A stretch of DNA of 64,000 bases from Burkholderiaceae bacterium (GCA_030123545.1 CP126124.1:1674001-1738000), one strand, 5' to 3'. Shown: positions 27,166 to 39,766, counted from the stretch's first letter. Notes: generated by a model from the sequence alone, not told the origin. Made by a program: numbers and translations.

Positions 27166-27644
27166 CAGCCCCCCCACTGGAACAGCGGCATCTGCAGCTG
27201 CAGCGCCCACCAGAACACGACAGCCGCGATGACGGTCATCGCGACGGCCAGCAGCAGCGCATGCTTCAAGCGGTTGCCGCGGTCGCCCAGCGCGGAGATG
27301 AACACGATCGCGAAGGTCGCCGGCAGCAGGCCGCCCCATTTGCCGAGCATCAGGAACGCGAGGATGCCGAGCACGATGCAGATCGCACCGCGCGCGTCGG
27401 GCAGCGCGTGCCCGTGGCCATGGCCGCCGCCGGCCCTGGGGGCTCCGTCGCTACGTGCCGACGCCGCGATCGCCACCCCGATCAACACCAGCAGCACGCC
27501 CAGTGCGAAAGGGAAAAAGCCCGGGCCCATGCGCGCGAGCGTGCCCAGGTGGTAGCTGGTCGCCGCATAGGCCGCGGCGACGCCGATCACGACCATCAGC
27601 GCGCCGCCGTAGTAGTCCTTCTTGAACCGACTTGGAGATTTCAT
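27165..27644 (-). CDS. tctB: Tripartite tricarboxylate transporter small permease (TctB)
   Basis: 159 residues with four hydrophobic segments (YYGGALMVVIGVAAAYAA, FFPFALGVLLVLIGVAIA, AICIVLGILAFLML and a C-terminal VAMTVIAAVVFWWALQ). The motif GTLARMGPGFFPFALG is characteristic of TctB. A His/Gly-rich cytoplasmic loop (GGGHGHGHALP) separates helices 2 and 3. I chose the ATG at 27644 because the family N-terminus (SRFKKDYYGGALM) begins there and an AGGG lies upstream. It precedes tctA and follows the kinase gene by 103 nt. Confidence 0.88.
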   Translation of the reverse strand: MKSPSRFKKDYYGGALMVVIGVAAAYAATSYHLGTLARMGPGFFPFALGVLLVLIGVAIAASARSDGAPRAGGGHGHGHALPDARGAICIVLGILAFLMLGKWGGLLPATFAIVFISALGDRGNRLKHALLLAVAMTVIAAVVFWWALQLQMPLFQWGG

Positions 27645-27747
27645 CGTCGAGACCCTGCTCCATGGGCGCACCCCGGGCTGGGCTGGGTGCTTCACGAGGA
27701 TCGCCCATGCATTATTGACGGCTGCCGACTTAAGCGGCAGCGGGAAA

Positions 27748-29280
27748 TCACCGAGCGGCCGGCGCAACCGGCAACCGCAACCGCGCGGCCAGGCCGCAGC
27801 TGCCGGCGCTGTTCGGGTCGCCGTCGGCGAGTTCGATCTCGCCGCCGTTGCGCCGCGCATAGGCGCGTGCGATCGGCAGGCCTAGCCCGGCGCCGCTCTG
27901 GTCGGGCGCGGCCGAACCCTTGGCGAAGCGCTCGAACATGCCGGCGCGCCGGTTCGCGGCAATGCCGGGGCCGTTGTCGCGCACCTCCGCGCAGGCGCCG
28001 CCCGGGCCCGCCCGCGCCGACACCGTGATGCGGCCGCCGACCGGCGTGTAGCGGATCGCGTTGTGCACCAGATTCGCCAGCGCCTCGTGCAACTCGGCCG
28101 CGTCGGCAGCGACCGGCACCGCTGCCGCATTGCTGTCCGGTTCGGTCGCGCCGTCGCCGCCGGCGTCGACCCAACCCAGGTCCTGCTGCTTCTCGCGCGC
28201 GAGCGGCAGATACTGCAGCGTGACCTCGCGCGCGACCTGGTTCAGGTCGGCGGTTGCGGCGGCGGTCGGACGCTCGGCCGGCTGGTTCGCATGGGCCAGC
28301 GCGAGCAACTGCTCGCACAGCCGCCGGCTGCGTTCCAGCTGCGTGACGATCGCGTGCAGGGTCTCGCGCGCGAGCGCCGGATCCGGCTCGCGCAGCGCAT
28401 AGCCGGCCTGGGTCAGCATGATCGCCAGCGGCGTGCGCAACTGGTGCGAAGCGTCCGCGAGCAGGCGCGTCTGCTCGGCCAGCAGCTGCTGGCGCGCGTC
28501 GATATGCCGGTTGATCGCTTCGACCAGCGGCGTGACCTCGCGCGGCAGTTCGTGCGCGTCGAGCGGTCGCAGATCGTCCGGCGCGCGCGCCAGCACCGAC
28601 CGGTGCAGGTGCTCCAGCGGCCGCAGCGAAAGATCCACGCCGAACCAGACCAGCAGCAGCACGATGACGACCGTGGCGCCGTCGCGCAGCAGCGCGGTGC
28701 CCAGCGCATGAACCCAGGCTTCGCGCCGCGGTTGATTGCCCTGCGCCGCCTGCACCAGCAGGCGAAAGCTGCGGCCGCTGCCGTCGCGCAGCGTGCGCTC
28801 CAGTGCCACCACGCGAAGCGGCTGGCCGCGGTAGTTCGCGTCGTAACGCAGGCTGCCGCGTTCGCTCGCGGCGCCGGGCGGCGGCGTCGGAAGGTCGGCG
28901 GCGCCGACCAGCATTCGCACCGGGCCCGGCGGCGCAGCGCGTTCCGGTCCCTGCGATTCGGACAGCGGCGTCAACGCGGCGTACAGCACGATCCGCGGCG
29001 ATCCGCCGCCGTCGAGCAGGCTTTGCCGATCGAGCGACTCGTGAACCTCGATCGTGCCGGCGCCGTCCGGCGCAATGCGTTCGTCCAGCGCGCGAGCCGA
29101 TTCGAGCAGGGTCTGATCGTGCGCGTCCTGCAGCAACTGGTAGCCGGCCTGGTAGGTGTACCAGTTGTCGATCACCAGCAGCACGAACAGGCAGGGCAGC
29201 AGCAGGGCCAGCACCCTGGTGCGCAGTCCCCAGCGCGGGTGCTTGATTCCCCGCGAGGGCTCAGTTCCCCGCGGGGGCAT
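27748..29280 (-). CDS. tctE: Sensor histidine kinase (TctE-like)
   Basis: 510-residue membrane kinase, probably sensing carboxylates for the adjacent Tct transporter. Two transmembrane helices (LALLLPCLFVLLVIDNW near 25 and GATVVIVLLLVWFGVDL near 200) bracket a periplasmic sensor domain of about 150 residues. The catalytic core has the phosphoacceptor His in ASHQLRTPLAIM (about residue 278), N box NLVHNAIRYTP, G1 DNGPGI and G2 GAGLGLPIA. Its ATG overlaps the response regulator stop by about 20 nt, so the pair is coupled. Family membership is firm; the ligand is inferred from context. Confidence 0.88.
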   Translation of the reverse strand: MPPRGTEPSRGIKHPRWGLRTRVLALLLPCLFVLLVIDNWYTYQAGYQLLQDAHDQTLLESARALDERIAPDGAGTIEVHESLDRQSLLDGGGSPRIVLYAALTPLSESQGPERAAPPGPVRMLVGAADLPTPPPGAASERGSLRYDANYRGQPLRVVALERTLRDGSGRSFRLLVQAAQGNQPRREAWVHALGTALLRDGATVVIVLLLVWFGVDLSLRPLEHLHRSVLARAPDDLRPLDAHELPREVTPLVEAINRHIDARQQLLAEQTRLLADASHQLRTPLAIMLTQAGYALREPDPALARETLHAIVTQLERSRRLCEQLLALAHANQPAERPTAAATADLNQVAREVTLQYLPLAREKQQDLGWVDAGGDGATEPDSNAAAVPVAADAAELHEALANLVHNAIRYTPVGGRITVSARAGPGGACAEVRDNGPGIAANRRAGMFERFAKGSAAPDQSGAGLGLPIARAYARRNGGEIELADGDPNSAGSCGLAARLRLPVAPAAR

Positions 29281-29947
29281 GTGCCACCGCTTCGAGCATG
29301 TAGCCCAGACCGCGGATCGTGATGATGCGCACGTCGCCCCCGGCGAGCTTGCGTCGCAGCCGGTGCAGCACGAGTTCGATCGCGTCCGGTCCGGCCTGGC
29401 TTTGCTGCGGGAACACCTTGCTCGCGAGCTGGGCCTTTGCCAGCGGCGTGCCGCCGCGCGCGACCAGCGCACTGAGGGCGGCATGTTCGCGCGGCGTCAG
29501 CGCGACCACGCGGCCGCCGAGCAGGAAGGCGCCGCTGTCCGGGTCGAACGACAGCGAGCCGCATTGCAGCGGCTGATGCGCATGCGCCCGGCTGCGCCGC
29601 ACCAGCGCCGCGAGCCGCGCTTCGAGTTCCTCCAGCGCGAATGGCTTGGTCAGGAAGTCGTCGGCGCCGACCTTCAGTCCGCGCACCCGGTCCTGCACCG
29701 AACCTTGCGCGGTCAGCACCAGCACCGGGGTGCGCCAGCCCTGCTTGCGCAGTTCACCGAGCAGGTCCAGGCCATGCCGGTCCGGCAAGCGCAAGTCCAG
29801 CACCACGACGTCGTAGTCGGTGCGCGCGATCAGCGCCTGCGCGGTCGCGGCGTCCGGTGCGTGGTCCGGCACCAGCGAGCCCTGCTTGAGCCCGCGCATC
29901 AGCCACGACGCCATCTCGAGTTCGTCTTCGACCAGCAGGATGCGCAT
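29261..29947 (-). CDS. tctD: OmpR-family response regulator (TctD-like)
   Basis: 228 residues: receiver domain with phosphoacceptor Asp51 (VVVLDLRLPD), acidic pair ED near the N-terminus and Lys101 (FLTKPF), then a winged-helix DNA-binding domain (LTPREHAALSALVARGG, then LHRLRRKLAGGDVRIITIRG). It has AAGGA eight bases before the ATG. First gene of a minus-strand set that continues through the kinase to tctB and tctA, so it likely activates transporter expression. The order regulator, kinase, TctB, TctA is consistent with a substrate-induced uptake system. Confidence 0.9.
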   Translation of the reverse strand: MRILLVEDELEMASWLMRGLKQGSLVPDHAPDAATAQALIARTDYDVVVLDLRLPDRHGLDLLGELRKQGWRTPVLVLTAQGSVQDRVRGLKVGADDFLTKPFALEELEARLAALVRRSRAHAHQPLQCGSLSFDPDSGAFLLGGRVVALTPREHAALSALVARGGTPLAKAQLASKVFPQQSQAGPDAIELVLHRLRRKLAGGDVRIITIRGLGYMLEAVAHAPAGN

Positions 29948-29983
29948 CGTCTGTCCTTCAGGCTCGCTCGCCTCGCCGAGCTG

Positions 29984-31462
29984 CTATTTCAAGATATCGC
30001 CGAGACAGAGGTATTTCATCTCGACGTATTCTTCCATGCCGTGGCTCGAGCCCTCGCGCCCCAGGCCCGACTGCTTGACGCCGCCGAACGGTACGTGCTC
30101 GGTCGAGATGATGCCGGTGTTGATGCCGACCATGCCGTATTCCAGTCCTTCGGCGACGCGGAAGATGCGGCCCACGTCGCGGCTGTAGAAGTAGCTGGCC
30201 AGCCCGAACTCGGTTGCGTTCGCTGCGTCGATTGCCTCCTGCTCGGTCTTGAAACGGAACACCGGGGCGAACGGGCCGAACGTCTCCTCGCGCGCGCAGG
30301 CCATGTCGGCGCTCGCCTCCGACACCACGGTCGGCTCGAAGAACTGGCCTTTCAGACGATGGCCGCCGGTCTGCACCCTGCCGCCCTTGGCGACAGCGTC
30401 CGCCAGATGGCGCTCCACTTTCTGTAGCGCCGCCTCTTCGATCAGCGGGCCCTGCACCACGCCATCCTCGAAGCCGTTGCCGACCTTCAGGCCTTTGACC
30501 TTCGCGCTGAACTTCTCTACGAACCGGTCGTACACGCCGTCCTGCACGTAGAGGCGGTTCGAGCAGACGCAGGTCTGGCCGGCGTTGCGGTACTTGCTGG
30601 CGATCGCGCCCTCGACCGCGCTGTCGAGGTCGGCGTCGTCGAACACGATGAACGGCGCGTTGCCGCCGAGCTCCAGCGAGAGCTTCTTGACGGTCGGCGC
30701 CGACTGCGCCATCAGGATGCGACCGACCTCGGTCGAGCCGGTGAACGAGAGGTGGCGCACCACGTCACTCGCGCACAGCGCCTTGCCGATCGCGATGCTG
30801 TTCGCGCCGTCGGCCGACAGCATGTTGAGCACGCCGGCCGGCATGCCGGCGCGCTGCGCCAGTTCGGCGGCGGCGAGCGCGGTCAGCGGCGTCAGCTCGG
30901 CCGGCTTGATCACCACGGTGCAGCCGGCCGCCAATGCCGGCGCGACCTTGCGCGTGATCATCGCGAGCGGGAAGTTCCACGGCGTGATCGCCGCGCACAC
31001 GCCGATCGGCTGGCGCAGCACCAGCACGCGGCGGTTGTTGTCGTACTGCGCCAGCGTCTCGCCGTTGACGCGCTTGGCTTCTTCGGCGAACCACTCGACG
31101 AAGCTCGCGCCGTACGCGACCTCGCCGCGCGCCTCGGCCAGCGGCTTGCCCTGCTCGGCGGTCATCAGCGTCGCCAGATCTTCCTGGTTCGCCATCAGCA
31201 ACTGGAACCACTTCATCAGCACCGCGTGGCGCTGCTTTGCGGTCTGGTTGCGCCACGCGGGCCACGCCGCATTCGCCGCGGCGATCGCAGCCTCCGCGTC
31301 GCGCGCGCCGAGATTCGCCACGTCGGCGAGCTTCGCGCCGGTCGCCGGGTCGTGCACGTCGAAGCGGCTCGCGCCCTTGATCCATTTGCCGTCGATCAGC
31401 GCATCGGTCTTCAGCAGGCTCGCGTCCTTCAGGCGCGAAAGTGGAGAAGTTTTCATGTCCAT
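29984..31462 (-). CDS. gabD: NAD(P)-dependent succinate-semialdehyde dehydrogenase
   Basis: 492-residue aldehyde dehydrogenase that oxidises succinate semialdehyde to succinate, as in GABA breakdown. Diagnostic blocks: the catalytic Cys in NAGQTCVCSNR (about residue 299), the catalytic Glu in LELGGNAPFIV, cofactor site SFTGSTEVGR, ITPWNFPLAMITRK and the C-terminal GVKQSGLGREGS. The family member GabD is the best match by the ending GMEEYVEMKYLC, though related semialdehyde dehydrogenases cannot be excluded. The ATG at 31462 has GGAGA seven bases upstream. Transcribed divergently from alaS across about 200 bp. Confidence 0.9.
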   Translation of the reverse strand: MDMKTSPLSRLKDASLLKTDALIDGKWIKGASRFDVHDPATGAKLADVANLGARDAEAAIAAANAAWPAWRNQTAKQRHAVLMKWFQLLMANQEDLATLMTAEQGKPLAEARGEVAYGASFVEWFAEEAKRVNGETLAQYDNNRRVLVLRQPIGVCAAITPWNFPLAMITRKVAPALAAGCTVVIKPAELTPLTALAAAELAQRAGMPAGVLNMLSADGANSIAIGKALCASDVVRHLSFTGSTEVGRILMAQSAPTVKKLSLELGGNAPFIVFDDADLDSAVEGAIASKYRNAGQTCVCSNRLYVQDGVYDRFVEKFSAKVKGLKVGNGFEDGVVQGPLIEEAALQKVERHLADAVAKGGRVQTGGHRLKGQFFEPTVVSEASADMACAREETFGPFAPVFRFKTEQEAIDAANATEFGLASYFYSRDVGRIFRVAEGLEYGMVGINTGIISTEHVPFGGVKQSGLGREGSSHGMEEYVEMKYLCLGDILK

Positions 31463-31587
31463 GAGAGGGTCTCCAGAATCGGTGCGGCGACGGCGGCATC
31501 GTGTTGCGATCTGCTTTGATCAGGTCAGGCCCTAGAGCATAGCGCGCTCGCACCTGCCGCGCCGCCCTGGGGGCGAGGCCCCAAACC

Positions 31588-31593
31588 TATAAT
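31588..31593 (+). promoter_or_regulatory. Candidate alaS -10 box
   Basis: A perfect TATAAT 74 bp upstream of the alaS ATG, in a GC-rich setting where such a hexamer is unlikely by chance. A matching -35 is not obvious (the region 17-18 bp upstream reads CCCTGG). Confidence 0.45.
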
Positions 31594-31666
31594 GATCGGC
31601 TCCATTTCCGCGATGCTGCGAAGCACTCCGATGCTGCTCGGCCGCCGGCTCGCTTACTATGAAAAC

Positions 31667-34315
<2,649 letters not shown>

Positions 34316-34370
34316 GCCTGATGTCGGCGCGGGCCTTCGCGCCAAGCGGGCCTGCGCTACTGAGCGCGGC

Positions 34371-35126
34371 TCAGACGCGTTCGAACAGCAGATCCCAGAC
34401 GCCGTGGCCGAGCCTCAGGCCGCGCTGCTCGAACTTGGTCGGCGGCCGCCAGTCGGGCCGCGGCACGAAGCCATCGCTCACCGCGTCGGCGCGATTGCAG
34501 AGCAGCGGTTCGTTCGACAGCACCTGCAGCATCTGCTCGGCATAGGGCTGCCAGTCGGTCGCGCAGTGCAGGTAGCCGCCGGGGGCGATCCGGGTCGCGA
34601 GTCGGGCGACGAGCGGCGGCTGGATCAGCCGGCGCTTGTGATGCCGCTTCTTGTGCCACGGGTCCGGAAAGAAGATGTGGATCCCGGCAAGCGATCCCGG
34701 TGCGAGCATCCGCTCGACCACCTCGACCGCGTCGTGCGCGACGATGCGGATGTTCGTCAGATTCAGTTCGCCGATCCGCAGCAGCAGCGCGCCGACGCCC
34801 GGCGGGTGCACCTCGCAGCACAGGAAATTCTTGTCGGGCATCAGCGCGGCGATCTGCGCGGTCGCCTCGCCCATGCCGAAGCCGATCTCCAGAATCGTCG
34901 GCGCGGCGCGGCCGAACGCCGCCGCCAGGTCGAGCGGCTGGCCCGTGTACGGCAGCAGCACCGCCGGGCCGAGGTCCTGCATCGCGCGCGCCTGGCCGCG
35001 GGTCGTGCGGCCGCCGCGCAGCACGAAGCTGCGGATGCCGCGGCGGCGCGGATCGGCGTCTTGGTCGGGGTTGTCCCGGTAGCCGCGGTGGCTGCGGTCG
35101 CCGGTGTCAGGGTCGGTGCTCGTCAT
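34371..35126 (-). CDS. trmB: tRNA (guanine-N7-)-methyltransferase
   Basis: Makes 7-methylguanosine at position 46 of tRNAs using S-adenosylmethionine. 251 residues. The SAM-binding motif is LEIGFGMGEAT, and the catalytic/substrate signature is IHIFFPDPWHKKRHHKRRL. The terminal TKFEQRGLRLGHGVWDL is the usual TrmB C-terminus with conserved T-x-x-E. A charged N-terminal extension (TSTDPDTGDRSHRGYRDN) is common in Burkholderiales. The ATG overlaps the gluQ stop (ATGA), so the two tRNA-modification genes form an operon. Confidence 0.95.
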   Translation of the reverse strand: MTSTDPDTGDRSHRGYRDNPDQDADPRRRGIRSFVLRGGRTTRGQARAMQDLGPAVLLPYTGQPLDLAAAFGRAAPTILEIGFGMGEATAQIAALMPDKNFLCCEVHPPGVGALLLRIGELNLTNIRIVAHDAVEVVERMLAPGSLAGIHIFFPDPWHKKRHHKRRLIQPPLVARLATRIAPGGYLHCATDWQPYAEQMLQVLSNEPLLCNRADAVSDGFVPRPDWRPPTKFEQRGLRLGHGVWDLLFERV

Positions 35127-36088
35127 CGCGAGCGCGGATTGTAGAGAGCGCGCCACGCGGGCACCCACGCGGCCAGCGCCGCTGCCGTGGGCCCACCATG
35201 CGGCGGCAGACCGAGCACCGATGCGGCGGCGGCGAGCGCCGCCTGCGCCGCGCCGGGCGTGCCGGTGTCGATCGCATGCGCGCCGTTCTGCTTCGAGAGC
35301 TTCTCGCCGTTCGGCCCAAGCACCAGCGGCGTGTGCAGGTAGCGCGGCGTCGGCACCTCGAGCGCGCGCTGCAGCAGGATCTGGCGCGGCGTGTTGTCGG
35401 CCAGATCCTCGCCGCGCACCACGTCGGTCACGCGCTGGTCCGCGTCGTCGACCACCACCGCGAGCTGATACGCCCACAGCCCGTCGGCGCGCAGCAGCAC
35501 GAAGTCGCCGACCTCGCGCGCGACGTTCTGGCGCTGCTGCCTAAGCCTGCGGTCGAACCATTCGAGTTCGCCGTGTTTGTCGTTCGCTACTGGAAACGTA
35601 GCACACTGTGCAGAATGGGAACCGGCTGCAGCCACATCTGGCTCGGAATTCTGGACAAGGAAGCGCCACGCGCGCGCAGCCTTGCCGTGCAGCCCGCCGC
35701 GGCAGGTGCCGGGGTAGACCAGTTCGCCGCCCCGCGCGCGCGACCGCCCGGCGTTTGCGAGCGCGGCCACGATGTCGCGCCGCGAGCAGCCGCAGGGGTA
35801 GGCGCGTTGCGCGGCCAGCAGCGCATCGAGCGCCTCGCGATAGCGCGCGCCGCGCTGCGACTGGCGGATCGGCGGTTCATCGGGGACGAGGCCGCAGGCG
35901 GCCAGTTGCGACAGGATCAGCCGGTCCGCGCCCGGCACGCAGCGCGGGCGGTCGGCGTCCTCGATCCGCACCAGCCAGCGGCCGCCGTGCACGCGCGCGT
36001 CGAGCCAGCTCGCGAGCGCCGCGACCAGCGAGCCGGCGTGCAGCGGCCCGGTCGGAGACGGCGCGAAGCGGCCGACGTAGCCTGTCAT
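35123..36088 (-). CDS. gluQ: Glutamyl-Q tRNA(Asp) synthetase
   Basis: Attaches glutamate to the queuosine base in the anticodon of tRNA-Asp. 321 residues corresponding to the catalytic half of glutamyl-tRNA synthetase without an anticodon-binding domain. Signatures: RFAPSPTGPLHAGSLVAAL (HIGH-like), RIEDADRPRCVPGA, zinc ligands in YPCGCSRRDI and YPGTCRGG, and the KMSKS-like KLSKQNG. Residues around 150-175 (LVQNSEPDVAAAGSHSAQCA) are coded by a less GC-rich patch and look like a variable insertion containing another GCTA-N9-TAGC dyad (35586-35602). Confidence 0.94.
   Translation of the reverse strand: MTGYVGRFAPSPTGPLHAGSLVAALASWLDARVHGGRWLVRIEDADRPRCVPGADRLILSQLAACGLVPDEPPIRQSQRGARYREALDALLAAQRAYPCGCSRRDIVAALANAGRSRARGGELVYPGTCRGGLHGKAARAWRFLVQNSEPDVAAAGSHSAQCATFPVANDKHGELEWFDRRLRQQRQNVAREVGDFVLLRADGLWAYQLAVVVDDADQRVTDVVRGEDLADNTPRQILLQRALEVPTPRYLHTPLVLGPNGEKLSKQNGAHAIDTGTPGAAQAALAAAASVLGLPPHGGPTAAALAAWVPAWRALYNPRSR
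35586..35602. repeat. AT-rich dyad repeat inside gluQ
   Basis: GCTACTGGAAACGTAGC, the same GCTA-N9-TAGC layout as at 33083 and 45862, located in the variable middle segment of gluQ. Confidence 0.45.
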
Positions 36089-36098
36089 GCCGCGCAGC

Positions 36099-37046
36099 TC
36101 AGACTGGACTTGGATACTGGCGCTCGAGCAGCGCGCCGCGGGTGGCCGGGCTCTCCAGTTGCTGCAGCCACCATTGCAGCGCGCGGCCGGGCCGCGCCGC
36201 CGGCGCGGTGCACCAGGCGTAGCTGAGGCGCGCCACGCGGGCCGGCCGCTCGATCTGGCGCACCACCAGGTGGCCGGCCTCGACGTAAGGGCGCGCCAGC
36301 GGTTCGGGCAGGAACCCGGCGCCGAGGCCGCGCAACTGCGCGTGCAGCTTGGCCTGGATCGTCGGGACGGTGAGCACCGGTTGCCCGGCGAGCAGACCGA
36401 AGGTCAGGCCGGCGCCGCCGGCGACCGAGTCGGCCACCGCGACCGCGCGATGGCGCCGGATCAGCTCGTCGGCCAGCGGTTCGCTCGCGTGCGCGAGCGG
36501 GTGGTGCGGCGCGACCGCGAACACGAAGCGCATCTGCCCCAGCGGCTTGCTGTGAATGCCGGGGTGGGTCTGCGCGTCGAGCACAACGCCGATCGCCAGA
36601 TCGGCCTGACCAGCGACGAGCGCCTGCAGCGTGCCCGACAGCGCTTCCTCGCGCAGTTTCAGCGCGGTCGGCGGATCGAGTGCCAGAAAGGCCTCGCACA
36701 GTTCCAGCACCGTCCTGTCGGCGATCGCGCTGTCGACCGACAGCGTCAACTGCGGCTCCCAGCCGGTCGCGACGCGGCGCACGCGGTTCGCCACCGCGTC
36801 GATCTCGCCGAGCAGCCGCGCGCCCTCGCGCAGCAGTTCGCGCCCGGCCTCGGTCGGCCGGGCCCGGCGCGCGCTGCGGTCGAACAGCAGCGCATCCAGC
36901 GCGTCCTCGACCTGGCGCACGCGGTAGGTCAGCGTGCTCGGCACCAGGCCGAGTGCCTGCGCGGCCTGCGCGAAGCTGCCGTTTGATGCGATCGCCTGCA
37001 GCATCGCGAAGGTGTCGGGTGTCAGCACATCGCGAGGTTTTTGCAT
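36099..37046 (-). CDS. LysR-family transcriptional regulator
   Basis: 315 residues from the ATG at 37046; an upstream ATG at 37073 would add nine. The N-terminal winged helix-turn-helix is typical (FAMLQAIASNGSFAQAAQALGLVPSTLTYRVRQVE), including RARPTEAGRELL. A two-lobed effector domain follows (VDSAIADRTVLELCEAFL; GVVLDAQTHPGIHSKPLGQM). It is divergent from the pirin-DoxX-OsmC-pirin cluster with an intergenic palindrome CGTTCGAACG, so it probably controls that cluster in response to a small molecule or redox stress; the effector is unknown. Confidence 0.88.
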   Translation of the reverse strand: MQKPRDVLTPDTFAMLQAIASNGSFAQAAQALGLVPSTLTYRVRQVEDALDALLFDRSARRARPTEAGRELLREGARLLGEIDAVANRVRRVATGWEPQLTLSVDSAIADRTVLELCEAFLALDPPTALKLREEALSGTLQALVAGQADLAIGVVLDAQTHPGIHSKPLGQMRFVFAVAPHHPLAHASEPLADELIRRHRAVAVADSVAGGAGLTFGLLAGQPVLTVPTIQAKLHAQLRGLGAGFLPEPLARPYVEAGHLVVRQIERPARVARLSYAWCTAPAARPGRALQWWLQQLESPATRGALLERQYPSPV

Positions 37047-37060
37047 CTTGAAACTTTGAC

Positions 37061-37146
37061 CGTTCGAATGCATCGAATGATGTCATCAAACGGCGCCGCT
37101 GGTGAACGCGGCGATCGTGCCTAAAGTAGCAAGCATCGTTCGAACG
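37061..37146. promoter_or_regulatory. Divergent LysR-pirin control region with TTCGAA palindromes
   Basis: CGTTCGAATG at 37061-37070 and the perfect palindrome CGTTCGAACG at 37137-37146 are 76 bp apart, flanking the likely divergent promoters. LysR regulators bind dyads in such regions, so these are good operator candidates; the exact promoter boxes are not clear. Confidence 0.45.
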
Positions 37147-37166
37147 TTGCTCAAAAGGAGTTCCAG

Positions 37167-37868
37167 GTGCTCACACTTCGCAAATCGCAGGACCGGGGCT
37201 ATGCCGACCACGGGTGGCTCAAGTCGTTTCACAGCTTTTCGTTCGCCGGCTATTACGACCCGGCGCACATGGGCTGGGGCAACCTGCGCGTGATCAACGA
37301 GGACCGCGTCGCGCCGGGCATGGGCTTCGGCACGCACGGCCACCGCGACATGGAAATCATCAGCTACGTGCTCGAGGGCAACCTCGCGCACAAGGACACC
37401 ATGGGCAACGTCAAAGGCATTCCGCCCGGCGACGTGCAGCGCATGAGTGCGGGCACCGGCGTGCAGCACAGCGAATTCAACCACGCGCCGGACCGCACCA
37501 CGCATTTCCTGCAGATCTGGATCGAGCCGAATGCGCTCGGCATCGCGCCGAGCTACGAGCAGAAGACTTTCCCCGATGCCGACAAGCGCGGGCGGCTGCG
37601 GCTGATCGCGTCGCCCGACAGCGCCGACGGCTCGGTGACGATCCATGCCGACGCGCGCGTGTTCGCCGGCCTGTTCGATGGGCCCGAGTCCGCGCAGCTC
37701 GCGCTCGACCCCAAGCGCAAGGCCTATGCGCACCTGGTGCGCGGCGCGCTGCGGGTCAACGGGCGCGATCTCGCTGCGGGCGACGCGGCGCTGATCGAGC
37801 AGGAAGGCCGCTTGACGCTGGAGCAAGGCCAGGGCGCCGAGGTGCTGGTGTTCGATCTACATGCGTAG
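37167..37868 (+). CDS. Pirin family protein (YhhW-like quercetinase type)
   Basis: 233-residue bicupin. The N-terminal cupin holds the metal-binding motif GFGTHGHRDMEIISYVLEG and GVQHSEFNH, together supplying the His/His/His/Glu set of pirin and YhhW. SFSFAGYYDPAHMGWGNLRVIN is the family signature near the start. YhhW-type proteins cleave quercetin in vitro, but physiological roles are unsettled. The start is a GTG with AGGAG eight bases upstream. First gene of a plus-strand cluster controlled by the divergent LysR gene. Confidence 0.9.
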   Translation: MLTLRKSQDRGYADHGWLKSFHSFSFAGYYDPAHMGWGNLRVINEDRVAPGMGFGTHGHRDMEIISYVLEGNLAHKDTMGNVKGIPPGDVQRMSAGTGVQHSEFNHAPDRTTHFLQIWIEPNALGIAPSYEQKTFPDADKRGRLRLIASPDSADGSVTIHADARVFAGLFDGPESAQLALDPKRKAYAHLVRGALRVNGRDLAAGDAALIEQEGRLTLEQGQGAEVLVFDLHA

Positions 37869-37937
37869 ATCGGCGCAGCGCGTCGCCGACCCCCCCGATT
37901 TCGGATTCCATCACTCCAACCTCCAAAAGGACATTCC

Positions 37938-38348
37938 ATGCCCAACAGTCTCCAGAACCTCTCCAGCCTCGTCGGCCGCGTGCTGATCGCCGTGCTGTTC
38001 GTCCCTTCCGGCATCGGCAAGGCGTTCGCTTTCTCCGGCACCACCGGCTACATCGCGTCGCAGGGGCTGCCGCTGCCGTCGCTCGGCGCGGTGATCGCGA
38101 TCCTTTGCGAACTCGGCCTGGGCCTCTTGGTACTGTTCGGCTTCAAGACCCGGATCTCGGCGCTGTTGCTCGCGATCTTCACCGTCGCAACGGGGATCTT
38201 CTTCCACAACTACTGGGATGCGGACGCGGCACAGGCGATGATGCAGCAGATCAACTTCTACAAGAACCTCGCGATCGCCGGTGGGCTGCTGTCCATCGTC
38301 GCCTTTGGCGCCGGCGGCTGGAGCCTGGACGGCGTGCGCCGGCGCTGA
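37938..38348 (+). CDS. DoxX family membrane protein
   Basis: 136 residues with four transmembrane helices (LVGRVLIAVLFVPSGIGK; LGAVIAILCELGLGLLVLF; ISALLLAIFTVATGIFFH; KNLAIAGGLLSIVAFGAG). The motif LFVPSGIGKAF and HNYWD placement match the DoxX group, often clustered with pirin and OsmC proteins in oxidative-stress loci. It lies 69 nt after the pirin gene with AGGA before the ATG. Function beyond membrane redox homeostasis is not established. Confidence 0.88.
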   Translation: MPNSLQNLSSLVGRVLIAVLFVPSGIGKAFAFSGTTGYIASQGLPLPSLGAVIAILCELGLGLLVLFGFKTRISALLLAIFTVATGIFFHNYWDADAAQAMMQQINFYKNLAIAGGLLSIVAFGAGGWSLDGVRRR

Positions 38349-38390
38349 TATACCTGCACCAGCCCTCGGGCCTGTCCACAGGAGGCTGAA

Positions 38391-38806
38391 ATGACCGTCG
38401 AACTCGAACGCCAGCGCACCGATGCCGGATACGCGCCGATGGCGCAGGCCGTGCATATTCGCGATCACGCGCTGCTCGCCGACGGCAGCGTCGCCGAGGG
38501 CGGGACCGACGCCGGCCCCAGCCCGCATGATCTGTACGACGCCGCGCTCGGCGCCTGCAAGGCGCTGACGGTGATGTGGTACGCGCGGCGCCGAGGCATT
38601 CCGGTGGCGGACATCCAGACCACGATCGCGCGCGACGACTCGGCCGAGCGCACCGGCGTCTACCGGCTCTCGGCCACGCTTCGGATCGGCGGCGAACTGA
38701 GCGACGCGCAGTTGCAGGATCTGCAGCGGATCGCCGAGAAATGCCCGGTGCACAAGCTGATGACGCAGGTCACGACCGAGATCACAACGCAGGTGGAGCG
38801 ATTGAA

Positions 38807-38810
<4 letters not shown>
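38391..38810 (+). CDS. OsmC family peroxiredoxin-like protein
   Basis: 139 residues with the two cysteines typical of OsmC/Ohr thiol peroxidases: Cys56 in ALGACKALTVMWYA and Cys118 in AEKCPVHKLMTQ. It probably reduces organic peroxides using a dithiol donor. The gene follows doxX by 42 nt with AGGAG upstream and overlaps the second pirin gene by 4 nt, so it is part of the same stress-response operon. Confidence 0.9.
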
Positions 38811-39688
<878 letters not shown>

Positions 39689-39766
39689 GCGGACAGGCCC
39701 GGGCGAGCGCTCGCCCGTGCAGCGCCGGCCGCGATGGTACGGCGGTGGTGCAGCGCGGCAGTTTCC

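Noticed and set aside
31592..31666. Upstream in-frame start for alaS
   Set aside because: It would begin in the TATAAT promoter box and add residues absent from the family; the ATG at 31667 gives the standard N-terminus.
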